Source: Microbispora amethystogenes
GTDB taxonomy: Bacteria > Actinomycetota > Actinomycetes > Streptosporangiales > Streptosporangiaceae
Direction of reading: 5' to 3'
DNA: 64,000 bases
Assembly: GCF_016863015.1 (NCBI RefSeq)
Contig: NZ_BOOB01000045.1
Location: 62,001-126,000, forward strand
A program made the translations under genes and the position numbers. Positions 35,671 to 44,740 of this stretch are shown here, piece by piece; position 1 is the first letter of the stretch; every line of letters starts with the position of its first letter. The notes under the pieces were generated by a model. That model was not told the origin of the DNA. It saw only the letters and a program-made list of their open reading frames with translations, and did not search any database.

Positions 35671-36140
35671 TCATCACGCAGAAAGTGCGTAAGGGGCGTG
35701 AGAGCGACTACCGGCGTTGGCAGGAAGAATCGACCGAGCTGGCGCGAGGTTTTGCCGGTTTCATGGACAAAGAGATTTATCCGCCCGGCGACGGCATGGC
35801 CGGAGAATGGGTGGTCGTTTTCCGTTTCCGAGAACGGACCAGCTCGAAGCCTGGCTGAACTCGCCCCGGCGGAGGCGGCTGCTGGAGGAGGGAAGGGGCC
35901 TGCTCGCCCGGCCCGAGGACCAGGAGGTGCTGGTCGGCGAGTCTCCGGCGCATCGGACGGTGACGGTGGTGATCGCCCATCGCGTCACCCGGAGTGGTGG
36001 CCGTCGGCATCCTCAACTGGCCGGTGAGCCGATCGTCACCCGCGTTCTGCGGTTCTGGCCGGCGCCAGGGGAGGAGGCACCGCGGCGTGTCCACCTGATG
36101 GGCGCCCTGGTGGTCGTGCTCGGCTACGCGGCGCTGAAGG
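35667..36140 (+). pseudogene. frameshifted antibiotic biosynthesis monooxygenase-like gene
   Basis: From GTG 35667 the frame gives LITQKVRKGRESDYRRWQEE then ELARGFAGFMDKEIYPPG and EWVVVFRFRE, typical of ABM/Dabb-fold monooxygenases, but stops at 35858. The natural continuation TDQLEAWLNSPRRRRLLEEG ... EVLVGESP is in another frame from about 35840. After VVIAHRV (about 35985) the second ABM half is missing and only membrane-like pieces remain (LNWPVS in a third frame, VHLMGALVVVLGYAALKA near 36100). At least one frameshift and one deletion are needed. The first 170 bp are less GC-rich than the neighbourhood, fitting loss of selection. Lies beside the toxin-antitoxin pair. Confidence 0.65.
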
Positions 36141-36145
36141 CCGGC

Positions 36146-36877
36146 TCAGCCGGCCCGCCCGGTGACGAGGGCGGGGAGGAACGCGCCTGCGAAGGCCTTC
36201 GCGATCGTGAACTCGCCGGCGACGCCGGGGTGCAGGCCGTCGTAGGTGTCGGCGTACGGGTCGTAGACGGCGGCCAGGCCCACGGGGACGACGGGGGAGC
36301 GTGGCGTAGACAGGGCGGCCAGGAGGCCGGGCAGCCGGGCGTTGTACGCCTCGGTGATTCCCGGCAGATGCGGCAGGGAGGGCAGCGGCGTGCGATGGAC
36401 CACGTCGGCCACGAGGAACCGCAGGTCCGGCCGCGCGGCGCGGGCCCGGTCCACGAACTCCGCGACGTGGGCGAGCAGGCGGTCGGGGCCGCTCACGCCC
36501 CAGGCCAGGTCGTTGAAGCCGAGCGCGACCAATAGGTGGCCGGGCCGGTGTGCTGCGACGGCGTCCGCGATGTTCCGTCTGGCCTCCTCCATGAGGCGGC
36601 CCCAGCGGGCGTAGTGCCGGTCGCCGGGGAAGCCGATCCCCGGGCGGTAGCCGCCCACCGGGGAGCGGTGCGCATGAGGCGGACTGCGGTGTGCACGGGG
36701 CGGGGCGCGGGTGCCCGTCCACGGCCCGGTGAAGCGCACCGGCGCGCCGCGCGCGGCGAACTGGCGGGCGAGCCGGTACCGCCACGTGTAGTCGCCGTCC
36801 GAGCCGTGGCTGAGCGAGTCGCCCACCACCATGATGGTGGGCGGGCACGTCACCGGCTGCGACGGCGGCTGCGTCAT
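36146..36877 (-). CDS. SGNH/GDSL hydrolase
   Basis: 243 aa. Block I GDSLSHGSDGDYTWRYRLARQF (about 18) gives the nucleophile Ser, block III ALGFNDLAWGV (about 100) the oxyanion Asn, and block V YDGLHPG (about 210) the Asp/His pair, so an active esterase/lipase is likely. No signal peptide is clear. ATG overlaps the preceding stop (ATGA). The stretch RAPPRAHRSPPHAHRSPVGG (about 60-80) is another local repeat. Substrate unknown; last gene of a three-gene minus-strand operon with two membrane proteins. Confidence 0.82.
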   Translation of the reverse strand: MTQPPSQPVTCPPTIMVVGDSLSHGSDGDYTWRYRLARQFAARGAPVRFTGPWTGTRAPPRAHRSPPHAHRSPVGGYRPGIGFPGDRHYARWGRLMEEARRNIADAVAAHRPGHLLVALGFNDLAWGVSGPDRLLAHVAEFVDRARAARPDLRFLVADVVHRTPLPSLPHLPGITEAYNARLPGLLAALSTPRSPVVPVGLAAVYDPYADTYDGLHPGVAGEFTIAKAFAGAFLPALVTGRAG

Positions 36878-37398
36878 CGGCTGTGGGATGGCACGCCTCC
36901 GGAGTCCGGCACCCCACTGTGAGCCCCAGTGCGGGTGCTCGTGCGGGTGCTCGTGCGGGTGTGGAGCAGGCGCCGCACCGGCCCGCCGTACGCGACGAGC
37001 AGGATGCCGCCCGCGGCGAGCAGCAGCAGCGCGGTGAACACCCATTCCATGGAACCACCGGGGCCGTAGACCCGGCTCGGCCGCCCCACGTCCACGGCCC
37101 GGGTCTCCTGCCCCTCCCGCAGCATGTCGCGGTCGGCGCCGTACAGTTCGACGCCGTCGCGCCGTATGGCGCCGTCGTCGGAGCGGAAGTCGCCGTTCCA
37201 CGTGCAGGACTCGTGGCCGGGGTGCTCCACGCAGGCGACCGAGCGGGCGGTGAAGGTGCCGGGGACGCCGTCCGCGCGGGCGGCCCGTACGGCCGGTCCG
37301 ATGCCGGGCACGGCCAGGAAGAGCAGGAAGAGCGCGAAAAGCGTGAGCGCGGCGGTGAAGGCGGGGGAGCCGCGGCGCGGCCCGGGGTCCGCCGTCAC
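36874..37398 (-). CDS. two-helix membrane protein, DUF3592-like
   Basis: 174 aa. One helix near 15-38 (FTAALTLFALFLLFLAVPGI) and one near 130-150 (WVFTALLLLAAGGILLVAYGG) flank a soluble beta-rich segment with TFTARSVACVEHPGHESCTW and SRVYGP, as in DUF3592-type proteins. GTG overlaps the upstream stop by 4 bp. The tail RTSTRTSTRTG is a 12-bp tandem repeat (36927-36962). Function unknown. Confidence 0.65.
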   Translation of the reverse strand: MTADPGPRRGSPAFTAALTLFALFLLFLAVPGIGPAVRAARADGVPGTFTARSVACVEHPGHESCTWNGDFRSDDGAIRRDGVELYGADRDMLREGQETRAVDVGRPSRVYGPGGSMEWVFTALLLLAAGGILLVAYGGPVRRLLHTRTSTRTSTRTGAHSGVPDSGGVPSHSR

Positions 37399-37982
37399 GC
37401 CATGGCCTCTCGTGGCCGCGGCGCGGGGTGCGGGGCGCAGGAGCAGCGCATCGCGGCCTGCTCGGCGGTGGTGGGACGGCGATGCAGGATCATCGCGACC
37501 ACCATCGGGATCGTGACGAGGGTGTTGTAGAACAGGTGCAGTTCCATGCGCGGCACCAGAAGCTGGATGATGCTGGTCGGCACGGGCCGGCCCAGCAGGT
37601 TGTCGCCCGTCGTCGCCTGCACGAGCAGCAGCAGGTGCTCGAAGTGGTGCCAGACCTGGATGCCGAGCGCGACGTTCCACCAGGTGCGGGCCCGGCCGGT
37701 GAAGCCGCGCCGCAGCATGAGCAGGCCGGCCAGCATCAGCAGCGCGTAGCCGTAGTGCATCCATTCGGACGTCACCAGCCACGGGAACGGCAGGCCGAGC
37801 ACGCCGCGCGCCTCGGGCAGCGGCCAGCCGAGCACGTAGACCTGCACCGCCTGGGCGATGTGCTCGGCCCAGTGGGCCACGACGACGAACGCGAAGACCC
37901 CGAGAGCGGCGCGATGGTGGCGGGTGTTGAGCGCCGGCAGCAGGCCGGGCGATCGCAGTGTGGAAGCCGTTCCGGTCGCCAT
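37395..37982 (-). CDS. histidine-rich polytopic membrane protein
   Basis: 195 aa with five hydrophobic helices and many membrane-edge His: VFAFVVVAHWAEHIAQAVQVYVLGWPLPEA (first), WLVTSEWMHYGYALLMLAGLLML, IQVWHHFEHLLLLVQ, MELHLFYNTLVTIPMVVAMILH. The spaced His pairs suggest metal or haem ligation, but no known family is recognised. First gene of the operon with the DUF3592-like and SGNH genes; the region upstream (37983-38157) is shared with a divergent SDR gene and shows no clear operator. Confidence 0.65.
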   Translation of the reverse strand: MATGTASTLRSPGLLPALNTRHHRAALGVFAFVVVAHWAEHIAQAVQVYVLGWPLPEARGVLGLPFPWLVTSEWMHYGYALLMLAGLLMLRRGFTGRARTWWNVALGIQVWHHFEHLLLLVQATTGDNLLGRPVPTSIIQLLVPRMELHLFYNTLVTIPMVVAMILHRRPTTAEQAAMRCSCAPHPAPRPREAMA

Positions 37983-38157
37983 GCGAGAACCTCGATCCGG
38001 GAGCCTGTGACCTGACCTGAGGGCCCGGCACGGATCGCGAGCCCGTACGTCCCATGGTGCGATCCGGCGGCCGCGGGCCGCTTCTCCCGCCGTGCGGCGT
38101 CTTCTGCAGCCGTGGGACGCCGCGTCCGCGGGTACAGCCACAGAAGGGGGAGGACGG

Positions 38158-38895
38158 ATGCGGCTGGCGGGGGCACGGGTGCTCGTCACGGGCGCGTCGT
38201 CGGGCATCGGCACGGCGATCGCGCTCGAACTGTGGGCCCGCCGCGCCCGCCTGGTGCTGTCCGGGCGCGACCGGGAGGCGCTCGCCGCCGTCTCCGCCCG
38301 GACCGGCGGCGAGGCCGTCCCCGCCGACCTCGCACAGGACGGGACCGAGGAACTGGCCGCGCGCGCCGGGCCGGTGGACGTGCTGGTCGCGAACGCGGGC
38401 GAGGGCTGGAGCGGGCCGCTGACGCGGATGCCGGGCGGCACGGCGGAACGCCTGATCGCGGTCAACCTGACGGCCCCCGTGCGGCTCACCCGGCTGCTGC
38501 TGCCCGCGATGGTCGAGCGCGGGCGCGGGCACCTCGTCTACGTCGCCTCGATCGCGGGCGTGGTGGGGGTCCCGGAGGAGGCGGTCTACGCCGCGACCAA
38601 GGCGGGCCTGCTGGCCTTCGCCGAGAGCCTGCGCTACGAGCTGCCCGGGATCGGGGTGACCACCGTGGTGCCCGGGGTGGTCGACACGCCGTTCTTCGCG
38701 CGGCGCGGCACGCCGTACGCGCGCCGCCGGCCCGTGCCCGTGCCACCGGAGCGGGTGGCGCGGGCCGTCGCGGTCGCCGTCGAGCGCGGCCGCGCCGAGG
38801 TGTACGTGCCGGCCTGGCTGCGGCTGCCCGCCCGCCTGCACGGCGCCGCGCCCGGCCCGTTCCGCGCCCTCGCCCGCCGCTTCGGCCACCCCTGA
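38158..38895 (+). CDS. short-chain dehydrogenase/reductase
   Basis: 245-aa SDR: TGASSGIG cofactor motif (about 12), NAG in VLVANAGEG (about 78), catalytic Ser in YVASIAGVVG (about 132) and YAATK (about 145). The C-terminal RRRPVPVPPERVARAVAVAVERGRAEVYVPAWLRLPARLHG is typical of lipid/sterol-like SDRs of actinobacteria. ATG follows GGGGGAGG. Ends 16 bp from the convergent hpnH. Substrate unknown. Confidence 0.87.
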   Translation: MRLAGARVLVTGASSGIGTAIALELWARRARLVLSGRDREALAAVSARTGGEAVPADLAQDGTEELAARAGPVDVLVANAGEGWSGPLTRMPGGTAERLIAVNLTAPVRLTRLLLPAMVERGRGHLVYVASIAGVVGVPEEAVYAATKAGLLAFAESLRYELPGIGVTTVVPGVVDTPFFARRGTPYARRRPVPVPPERVARAVAVAVERGRAEVYVPAWLRLPARLHGAAPGPFRALARRFGHP

Positions 38896-38911
38896 ACCCG
38901 CGTACGGTCAC

Positions 38912-39916
38912 TCAAGGGCTGCGCAGCGCGCGCAGGGACTCGCGCAGGGAGCCGATGGTGGCGAAGACCGCCGTCGGCTCGTAGCCGCAGTGCGCCATGC
39001 AGTTGGCGCAGCGCGGGTCGCGGCCCCGCCCGTAGGCGCTCCAGTCGGTCTCGTCGGCCAGTTCCCGGTAGGTCCCGGCGTACCCGTCCGCCATCAGGTA
39101 GCAGGGCCGCTGCCAGCCGAAGACCGAGTACGACGGGATGGCCCAGGCCGTGCAGGGGAAGTCGATCCTCCCCTCCAGGAAGTCCAGGTAGAGCGGCGAG
39201 TGGTTCAGCCGCCAGCGCCCCCGGTTGCCTCCGGCGAAGGCCGCGCGGAACAGCTCGCGGGTCTGCCGCACCCCGAGGAAGCAGTCCTGGTCGGGGGCCT
39301 TCTCGTACGCGTACCCCGGAGAGATCATCATCTGGTCGACCCGCAGGTCGTCGTTCAGGTAGTCGAGCACCTCGATCACCGTGCGCGGGTTGTCCCCGGC
39401 GAAGAAGGTGGTGTTGGTGGTGACGCGGAAGCCGCGCCGCCGGCACTCCCGCACCGCCGCGACCGCCTGGTCGAACACGCCCTCCTTGCACACCGACGCG
39501 TCGTGCCGCTCGCGCAGCCCGTCGATGTGCACCGCCCAGGCGAAGTACGGCGAGGGCGTGAACTGGTCGATCTTGCGCGGGATCAGCAGGGCGTTGGTGC
39601 ACAGGAAGACGTACTTCCGCCGGGCCACCAGCGCCCGGACCATCTCCGCGATCTGGGGGTGCATGAGCGGCTCCCCGCCGGCGATGGACACCATCGGCGC
39701 GCCGCACTCCTCGACGGCGGCGACCGCCTGGCCGACCGGCATGCGCTGCCTGAGCACGCCGGCCGGGTGCTGGATCTTCCCGCAGCCCGCGCACTTGAGG
39801 TTGCAGGCGAACAACGGCTCCAGCTCCACCAGCAGCGGGAACCGCCTGCGCCGCCGCAACCGCTGGCGCAGGACGTACCCACCGACGCGAAGGCTCTGAC
39901 GTAAGGGCATCGGCAT
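38912..39916 (-). CDS. hpnH: adenosyl-hopene transferase, radical SAM
   Basis: 334-aa radical SAM enzyme that adds a 5'-deoxyadenosyl group to hopene, first step of bacteriohopanepolyol side-chain synthesis. The cluster motif CNLKCAGCGKIQHP (about 36-43) and SAM contacts SIAGGEPLMHPQIAEM (about 75) are clear, and the C-terminal DPRCANCMAHCGYEPTAVF fits Hpn[21 protein letters not shown] begins the protein; ATG shares its A with the stop of the fused hpnG-ispH gene (TGATG). Last gene of the hopanoid operon; convergent with the SDR. Confidence 0.94.
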   Translation of the reverse strand: MPMPLRQSLRVGGYVLRQRLRRRRRFPLLVELEPLFACNLKCAGCGKIQHPAGVLRQRMPVGQAVAAVEECGAPMVSIAGGEPLMHPQIAEMVRALVARRKYVFLCTNALLIPRKIDQFTPSPYFAWAVHIDGLRERHDASVCKEGVFDQAVAAVRECRRRGFRVTTNTTFFAGDNPRTVIEVLDYLNDDLRVDQMMISPGYAYEKAPDQDCFLGVRQTRELFRAAFAGGNRGRWRLNHSPLYLDFLEGRIDFPCTAWAIPSYSVFGWQRPCYLMADGYAGTYRELADETDWSAYGRGRDPRCANCMAHCGYEPTAVFATIGSLRESLRALRSP

Positions 39917-41463
39917 CAGGGCCGCACCTCCTTCGGCAGTGTGAACTCGACGTCCTCCTCGGTCACCCGCCGTTCCTCCACCTCCAGCGGCCCGAGCCCG
40001 CCGAGGGCCGCCACTATGGCGTCCACCAGCGAGGCGGGGGTGGACGCGCTCGCGGTCAGCCCGACCGTCCGCGCGCCGCGCAGCCACTCCAGCGCGATGT
40101 CGCCCGGGCCGTCGACCAGCCGGGCGAGGGGAGCCGCGTCACGACCCGAACGGGCGGCGACCTCGGTCAGCCGCCGGGCGTTGGACGAGTTCGCCGACCC
40201 GACGACCAGGACCAGCCCGGCCTCGGCGGCCACCGCCCGCACCGCGCGCTGGCGGTTGGTCGTCGCGTAGCAGATGTCGTCGCCCCGCGGCCCCTCCGCC
40301 CCGGGGAAGCGCCGCCGGACCGCCGCCGCGACCTCCCCGGCCTCGTCGGCGGCCAGCGTGGTCTGCGTCAGGCAGGCGACCCCGCGCCCCTCGGCGAGAG
40401 ACGCGGGCAGGGCCTCGACCCCGGCCTCGTCCTCGGCCAGCACCCCCGCGCCGGGCAGCTCGCCGAGCACGCCCTCGACCTCCTCGTGCCCGGCGTGGCC
40501 GATCAGCACGACGAGGTCGCCCCGGGCGGCGAACCGGCGGGCCTCCGCGTGGACCTTCGCGACCAGCGGGCACGTCGCGTCGACCACCCGCAGGCCGCGC
40601 CGAGCGGCCTCCTCCCGCACGGCGGGCGACACCCCGTGCGCGGAGAACACGGTCACCGCGCCCCCGGGCAGGTCGGGCACCTCGGCCAGGTCGTCCACGA
40701 ACACCGCCCCGCGCCGCTCCAGGTCCCGTACGACGTGGGCGTTGTGCACGATCTGCTTGCGCACGTACACCGGCGGGCCGTACCGGACGAGTGCCCGCTC
40801 CACGATCTCGACGGCCCGCTCGACCCCCGCGCAGAACGAGCGGGGTGAGGCGAGCAGCACCCGCCGGGGGCCCGTGGCCGCCGCCCACCGCGCCAGCACC
40901 GGGCCGATCCGGGCCAGCGTGCGGCACGCCGCGGCCGCGCCGCCCATCGTCGCGAGGCTCAGCAGGGGGGCGGCGGGGGTGTCCACGATCACGCGTACGG
41001 CGGCGAAGGGCCGTCCCCGCGCGGCGGCGGCCAGCGGCGCGCTCTCCATGTCGACCGCGACCGCCCCCTCGGCGGCCAGCGCGCGGCGGTCGCGGCCCGC
41101 GACGACGCGAGGGGAGGTCACAAGCGGGCCGGTGACGGTGCGGAGCCCGGCGCGGGCCAGTTCGCCGGCGAGCAGAGGCGCGGAGGGGCACGGCCACACG
41201 CGGTCCCCGGAGTGGACCCCTGAGCGGACCTCGGTGGCGACGAGCACGTCCCCGGGACGCAGCCCGTCGTCCAGGGCGCCCGCGAAGCCGGTGACGGCGA
41301 GGGCGCCGGCGGGCGGGAGCAGGGCCGCCGCGCGCGCCGCCCGGTCCGGCCCCATCCCGACCCGGACGACCCGGACGCGGGGACGCTCCCGCACCGGCCG
41401 CAGCCCCCGGGCCACGGCCCGGGCCTCAATGCCGAGCGCGGTGCACACGATCAGATCCGTCAT
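39916..41463 (-). CDS. fusion: adenosylhopane nucleosidase (HpnG) and IspH
   Basis: 515-aa two-domain protein. Residues 1-200 are a nucleoside phosphorylase-like Hpn[19 protein letters not shown] at the start, [23 protein letters not shown] (about 58) and [29 protein letters not shown] (about 140), which removes adenine from adenosylhopane. Residues about 215-510 are IspH, which reduces HMBPP to IPP and DMAPP: the three iron-sulfur Cys are in [29 protein letters not shown] and [11 protein letters not shown]. No stop or frameshift separates the parts, and the ATGA overlap with shc fixes the start. Such a fusion joins precursor supply and side-chain processing. Confidence 0.9.
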   Translation of the reverse strand: MTDLIVCTALGIEARAVARGLRPVRERPRVRVVRVGMGPDRAARAAALLPPAGALAVTGFAGALDDGLRPGDVLVATEVRSGVHSGDRVWPCPSAPLLAGELARAGLRTVTGPLVTSPRVVAGRDRRALAAEGAVAVDMESAPLAAAARGRPFAAVRVIVDTPAAPLLSLATMGGAAAACRTLARIGPVLARWAAATGPRRVLLASPRSFCAGVERAVEIVERALVRYGPPVYVRKQIVHNAHVVRDLERRGAVFVDDLAEVPDLPGGAVTVFSAHGVSPAVREEAARRGLRVVDATCPLVAKVHAEARRFAARGDLVVLIGHAGHEEVEGVLGELPGAGVLAEDEAGVEALPASLAEGRGVACLTQTTLAADEAGEVAAAVRRRFPGAEGPRGDDICYATTNRQRAVRAVAAEAGLVLVVGSANSSNARRLTEVAARSGRDAAPLARLVDGPGDIALEWLRGARTVGLTASASTPASLVDAIVAALGGLGPLEVEERRVTEEDVEFTLPKEVRP

Positions 41464-43331
41464 CGAGTCCCCTCCCGGGCCTGTAGGTAGCGGCCGAGCG
41501 CGCTGATCGGGAACACGAGCCGGTAGAGGTGGTAGTTGATGAAGAAGTCGCCGGGGAAGCCGGTCCCGGTGTAGTGCGGCTCGTCCCAGGTGCCGTCCGG
41601 GCGCTGCGTGCCGGCCAGCCAGGCCACCCCGCGCTCGACGGACGGGCCACGCTCTCCGGCGGCCAGCAGGCCGATGAGCGCCCAGGCGGTCTGCGAGGCG
41701 GTCGGCTCGCCCCGCCCGATCCAGGCGGGGTCGCGGTAGGAGCGCATGTCCTCGCCCCAGCCGCCGCCGGGGTGCTGGTGCGCCTCCAGCCAGGCGACCG
41801 CGCGCCGTACGCAGGGCGCGGCGGGCGGCACCCCGGCGGCGGCGAGGGCGGGCAGCACCGCCCCGGTGCCGTACACGTGGTTCGCCCCCCACCTGCCGAA
41901 CCACGAACCGCCGGGCTCCTGCGCCCGCAGCAGCCACGTCACGGCCCGCCGTACGGCGGGGGAGCGGGCCTCGCCCTCGGCGGCGAGCGCCTCCACCACG
42001 TGCGCCGTCACGTCGGCCGACGGCGGGTCGATGACCGCGCCGAAGTCGCAGAACGGCAGCCGCAGGCACAGCGCGCGCGTGTTGTCGGCGTCGAACGCCG
42101 CGAAGCCGCCGTCACGGGAGGCCATCCCGGCCATCCAGCGCAGCCCGCGCCGTACGGCGTCCCGGGCGGCCGGACGGCCCCACCGGCCCAGCGCGAGGAT
42201 CACCTCCGCCGTGTCGTCGACGTCGGGATAGCCGTCGTTGTCGAACTCGAACGCCCAGCCGCCGGGGGCGAGCCCCGGGCGCCGCACGGCCCAGTCGCCG
42301 GGCCCCCGGATCTCCTCGCGGAGCAGCCACTCGCCCGCCCGGTCCAGCGCCGGGTGCTCGCGCGGCAGGCCGGCGTCCAGGAGGGCGATCACGGCGAGGG
42401 CGGTGTCCCAGACCGGCGACTGGCACGCCTCCAGCCTGCGCGAGCCGTCCTCCCTGATCGTGAACCGGTCCAGCCCGGCCAGCCCCCGGCGCATGACGGG
42501 GTGCCCGGCGTCGTACCCGGAGAGGTGCAGCGCGATCAGCGAGTAGACCCAGGGCGGCTGGATGCCGCCCCACGACCCGTCGGCCTCCTGCCGGGCGACG
42601 ACCCACTCGGCCGCCCGCCGGAGCGCGGCGCGGCGGAGCCCGGCGAGCGGCCGCCGTTCGTAGCGGTGCAGCATGTGGTCGAGCGCCGCGAACGCCGTGT
42701 CCACGCTCGTACGCGGGGGTGACGGCGGGCGCCGCCCGGTGCGCAGTTCGGTCAGGCCGAACGGCAGCGGGCGGACCGGCCGGTGCGCGGTCACGATCGT
42801 CAGCGGCACGATCGTCTGCCGCGCCCAGCAGGCCCAGTCGTACACGTTCAGCGGGCACCACGGGGGCAGGAACACGATCTCCGGGGGGATCACCGGCAGG
42901 TCCTCCCACCGCCACAGGCCGAACAGCGCGAGCCAGATCCGGGTGAAGACCCGGGCCGACTCGACGCCGCCCAGATGGCGTACGAGGTCCGCGGCGGCGC
43001 GCAGGTGCGGCGCGGACGGCGGGTCGCCCGCGAGCCGCAGCGCGACGTACGCCTCGACGGTGGTGCTCAGGTCGGCCGGACCGTCGTGGAAGTTGGCCCA
43101 GCCGCCGCCCGCCTGCTGCTGCGACCTGATCCACCGGGCGGCCTCGGCCGTCTCGGCCGCGGTCCGCACGCCGAGGAACTCGCGGAGCAGGAGGTCCTCG
43201 GCGTCCATGGTCACGTTGGTCTGGAGCTCGCCCTTCCACCAGCCCTCCGGCGACTGCAGGGCGAGCAGGTGGTCGCGGGCCGCTTCGAGCGCGGTCGCGG
43301 CGCGGGACGCGGCGGTGACGAGCGCGGTCAT
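41460..43331 (-). CDS. shc: squalene-hopene cyclase
   Basis: 623-aa cyclase that folds squalene into hopene/hopanol at the membrane face. The catalytic DVDDTAE motif has D370, D372 and D373 nearly where A. acidocaldarius has 374/376/377. QW repeats (for example [11 protein letters not shown] near 28, QEADGSWGG near 262, [12 protein letters not shown] near 455, [29 protein letters not shown] at the end) are seen. Length fits the family (about 630). ATG overlaps the hpnE stop by 4 bp. Confidence 0.96.
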   Translation of the reverse strand: MTALVTAASRAATALEAARDHLLALQSPEGWWKGELQTNVTMDAEDLLLREFLGVRTAAETAEAARWIRSQQQAGGGWANFHDGPADLSTTVEAYVALRLAGDPPSAPHLRAAADLVRHLGGVESARVFTRIWLALFGLWRWEDLPVIPPEIVFLPPWCPLNVYDWACWARQTIVPLTIVTAHRPVRPLPFGLTELRTGRRPPSPPRTSVDTAFAALDHMLHRYERRPLAGLRRAALRRAAEWVVARQEADGSWGGIQPPWVYSLIALHLSGYDAGHPVMRRGLAGLDRFTIREDGSRRLEACQSPVWDTALAVIALLDAGLPREHPALDRAGEWLLREEIRGPGDWAVRRPGLAPGGWAFEFDNDGYPDVDDTAEVILALGRWGRPAARDAVRRGLRWMAGMASRDGGFAAFDADNTRALCLRLPFCDFGAVIDPPSADVTAHVVEALAAEGEARSPAVRRAVTWLLRAQEPGGSWFGRWGANHVYGTGAVLPALAAAGVPPAAPCVRRAVAWLEAHQHPGGGWGEDMRSYRDPAWIGRGEPTASQTAWALIGLLAAGERGPSVERGVAWLAGTQRPDGTWDEPHYTGTGFPGDFFINYHLYRLVFPISALGRYLQAREGTR

Positions 43332-44740
43332 CGGGCCCACCCCGCTCGCGCGGGCTCCCTGACGTGGCCGAACCGGCTGGGGTGGGTGAGATGCAGCCGC
43401 ACCAGGCGGGCCGCCTCCAGGCCGCTGCGCACGGCGCCCTCCATCGTGTCGGGCCAGCCGGTGCCGGTCCAGGCGCCGGCCAGGAACAGCCCCGGCCACC
43501 GGGTTGCCGCCCCGGGGCGCAGCGCGCCGCTCCCCGGGCCCTGGCGGAAGGTCGCCCGCCGTTCCCTGGTGATGAAGAAGTCGAGCAGCCGCACCGTCCG
43601 CGTGGCCGGGAGCAGCCGCTCCAGCTCCGGCACGAACGCGGCGCGCATCGCGGCCGTGGGCACGTCGATCCAGTGCCGGGCCGCCGACACCGACACCGTC
43701 AGGTACTGCCCCCGGGTCAGCCCGCCCGCCGCCGTCCTGTCGAAGATCCACTGCACCGGAGAGCCGACGGCCGCGGCGAACGGCAGGCTGGTGACCGGCC
43801 GGTCGTAGACGACGTGCACGTTGACGATCGGGCTCGCCCCGAGCCCCGCCCACGCGTCGCGGTCCGGCGCCGCCTCGGCCGGCACGAGCCGCGCGGCCTG
43901 CCCGTGGGGGACGGCGACGACGACGGCGGAGGTCTCCACCCGCGCGCCGCCGACGAGGACCGACGGCCCCGGCAGGCCGGGCGGGGCCGGCAGGATCGCC
44001 TCGGCTTTCGCCGGCATCCGCACCGTGCCGCCGGCCCGCGTGATGGCGGTCAGCGCCGCGCCGCCGTGCAGTTCCCCGAGCGGCACGGACGGCACGCCGA
44101 TGTCCGCGGCGTCGGCGCGGCCGAGCAGGGCCGTACGGAACACCATGGCCGCGGGCCCGAGCGCCGCCTCGTCGGCGGAGATGTTGAGCGCGGCCACCGC
44201 GAACAGGTCCCACAGGGCGCGCCGCACGGTCTCCCGCTGGCCCCGGGCGGCCAGCCAGCCGCCGAGCGCGGCCTGGTCCAGCGCGGGGGCGGCCGGGTCG
44301 AGCCCGCGCAGCGCGAGCGCGCCGCGCACCGCCCGCAGGCGGTCGGCGGGGGACAGCAGCCGGTAGCGCGCGAGCGCGGGGAGCAGGTGGAACGGCCCGG
44401 GCAGCGCGGCCCGGCGCAGCCGCCCCCGCTCGCCGTGCGGAGTCAGCACCCGCACGTCGAAGCGCTCCTGCAGGCGCACCCGCCCGGTCCCGCCGAGCCG
44501 GTCGAGCAGGCCGAGGTACGCCGTGCAGCAGCGCAGGAAGACGTGCTGGCCGTTGTCGGCCGTGAGGCCGCCGCGGGCGAAGGAGTGGGTGGCCCCACCG
44601 AGCCGGGGCCGGGCCTCGTACAGGGTCACCGGCCAGCCGGCCTCCGCGACGGCCAGGGCCGCGGTGATCCCGGCGAGGCCGCCGCCGATCACCGCCACGG
44701 GCGGGACCGCGCCGTCCGGGCCGTGCAGGGGGCCGGTCAT
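43328..44740 (-). CDS. hpnE: hydroxysqualene dehydroxylase
   Basis: 470-aa FAD oxidoreductase. VAVIGGGLAGITAALAVAEAGWPVTLYEARPRLGGATHSF (15-54) is the FAD-binding motif, followed by DNGQHVFLRCCTAYLGLLDRLG (62-83) diagnostic for HpnE, and GPGLFLAGAWTGTGWPDTMEGAVRSGLEAARL near 430. It turns hydroxysqualene into squalene. ATG overlaps the hpnD stop. Confidence 0.93.
   Translation of the reverse strand: MTGPLHGPDGAVPPVAVIGGGLAGITAALAVAEAGWPVTLYEARPRLGGATHSFARGGLTADNGQHVFLRCCTAYLGLLDRLGGTGRVRLQERFDVRVLTPHGERGRLRRAALPGPFHLLPALARYRLLSPADRLRAVRGALALRGLDPAAPALDQAALGGWLAARGQRETVRRALWDLFAVAALNISADEAALGPAAMVFRTALLGRADAADIGVPSVPLGELHGGAALTAITRAGGTVRMPAKAEAILPAPPGLPGPSVLVGGARVETSAVVVAVPHGQAARLVPAEAAPDRDAWAGLGASPIVNVHVVYDRPVTSLPFAAAVGSPVQWIFDRTAAGGLTRGQYLTVSVSAARHWIDVPTAAMRAAFVPELERLLPATRTVRLLDFFITRERRATFRQGPGSGALRPGAATRWPGLFLAGAWTGTGWPDTMEGAVRSGLEAARLVRLHLTHPSRFGHVREPARAGWAR

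Noticed and set aside
38130..38135. GGGTAC upstream of the SDR at 38158
   Set aside because: No GNNT element occurs at 14-16 bp distance.
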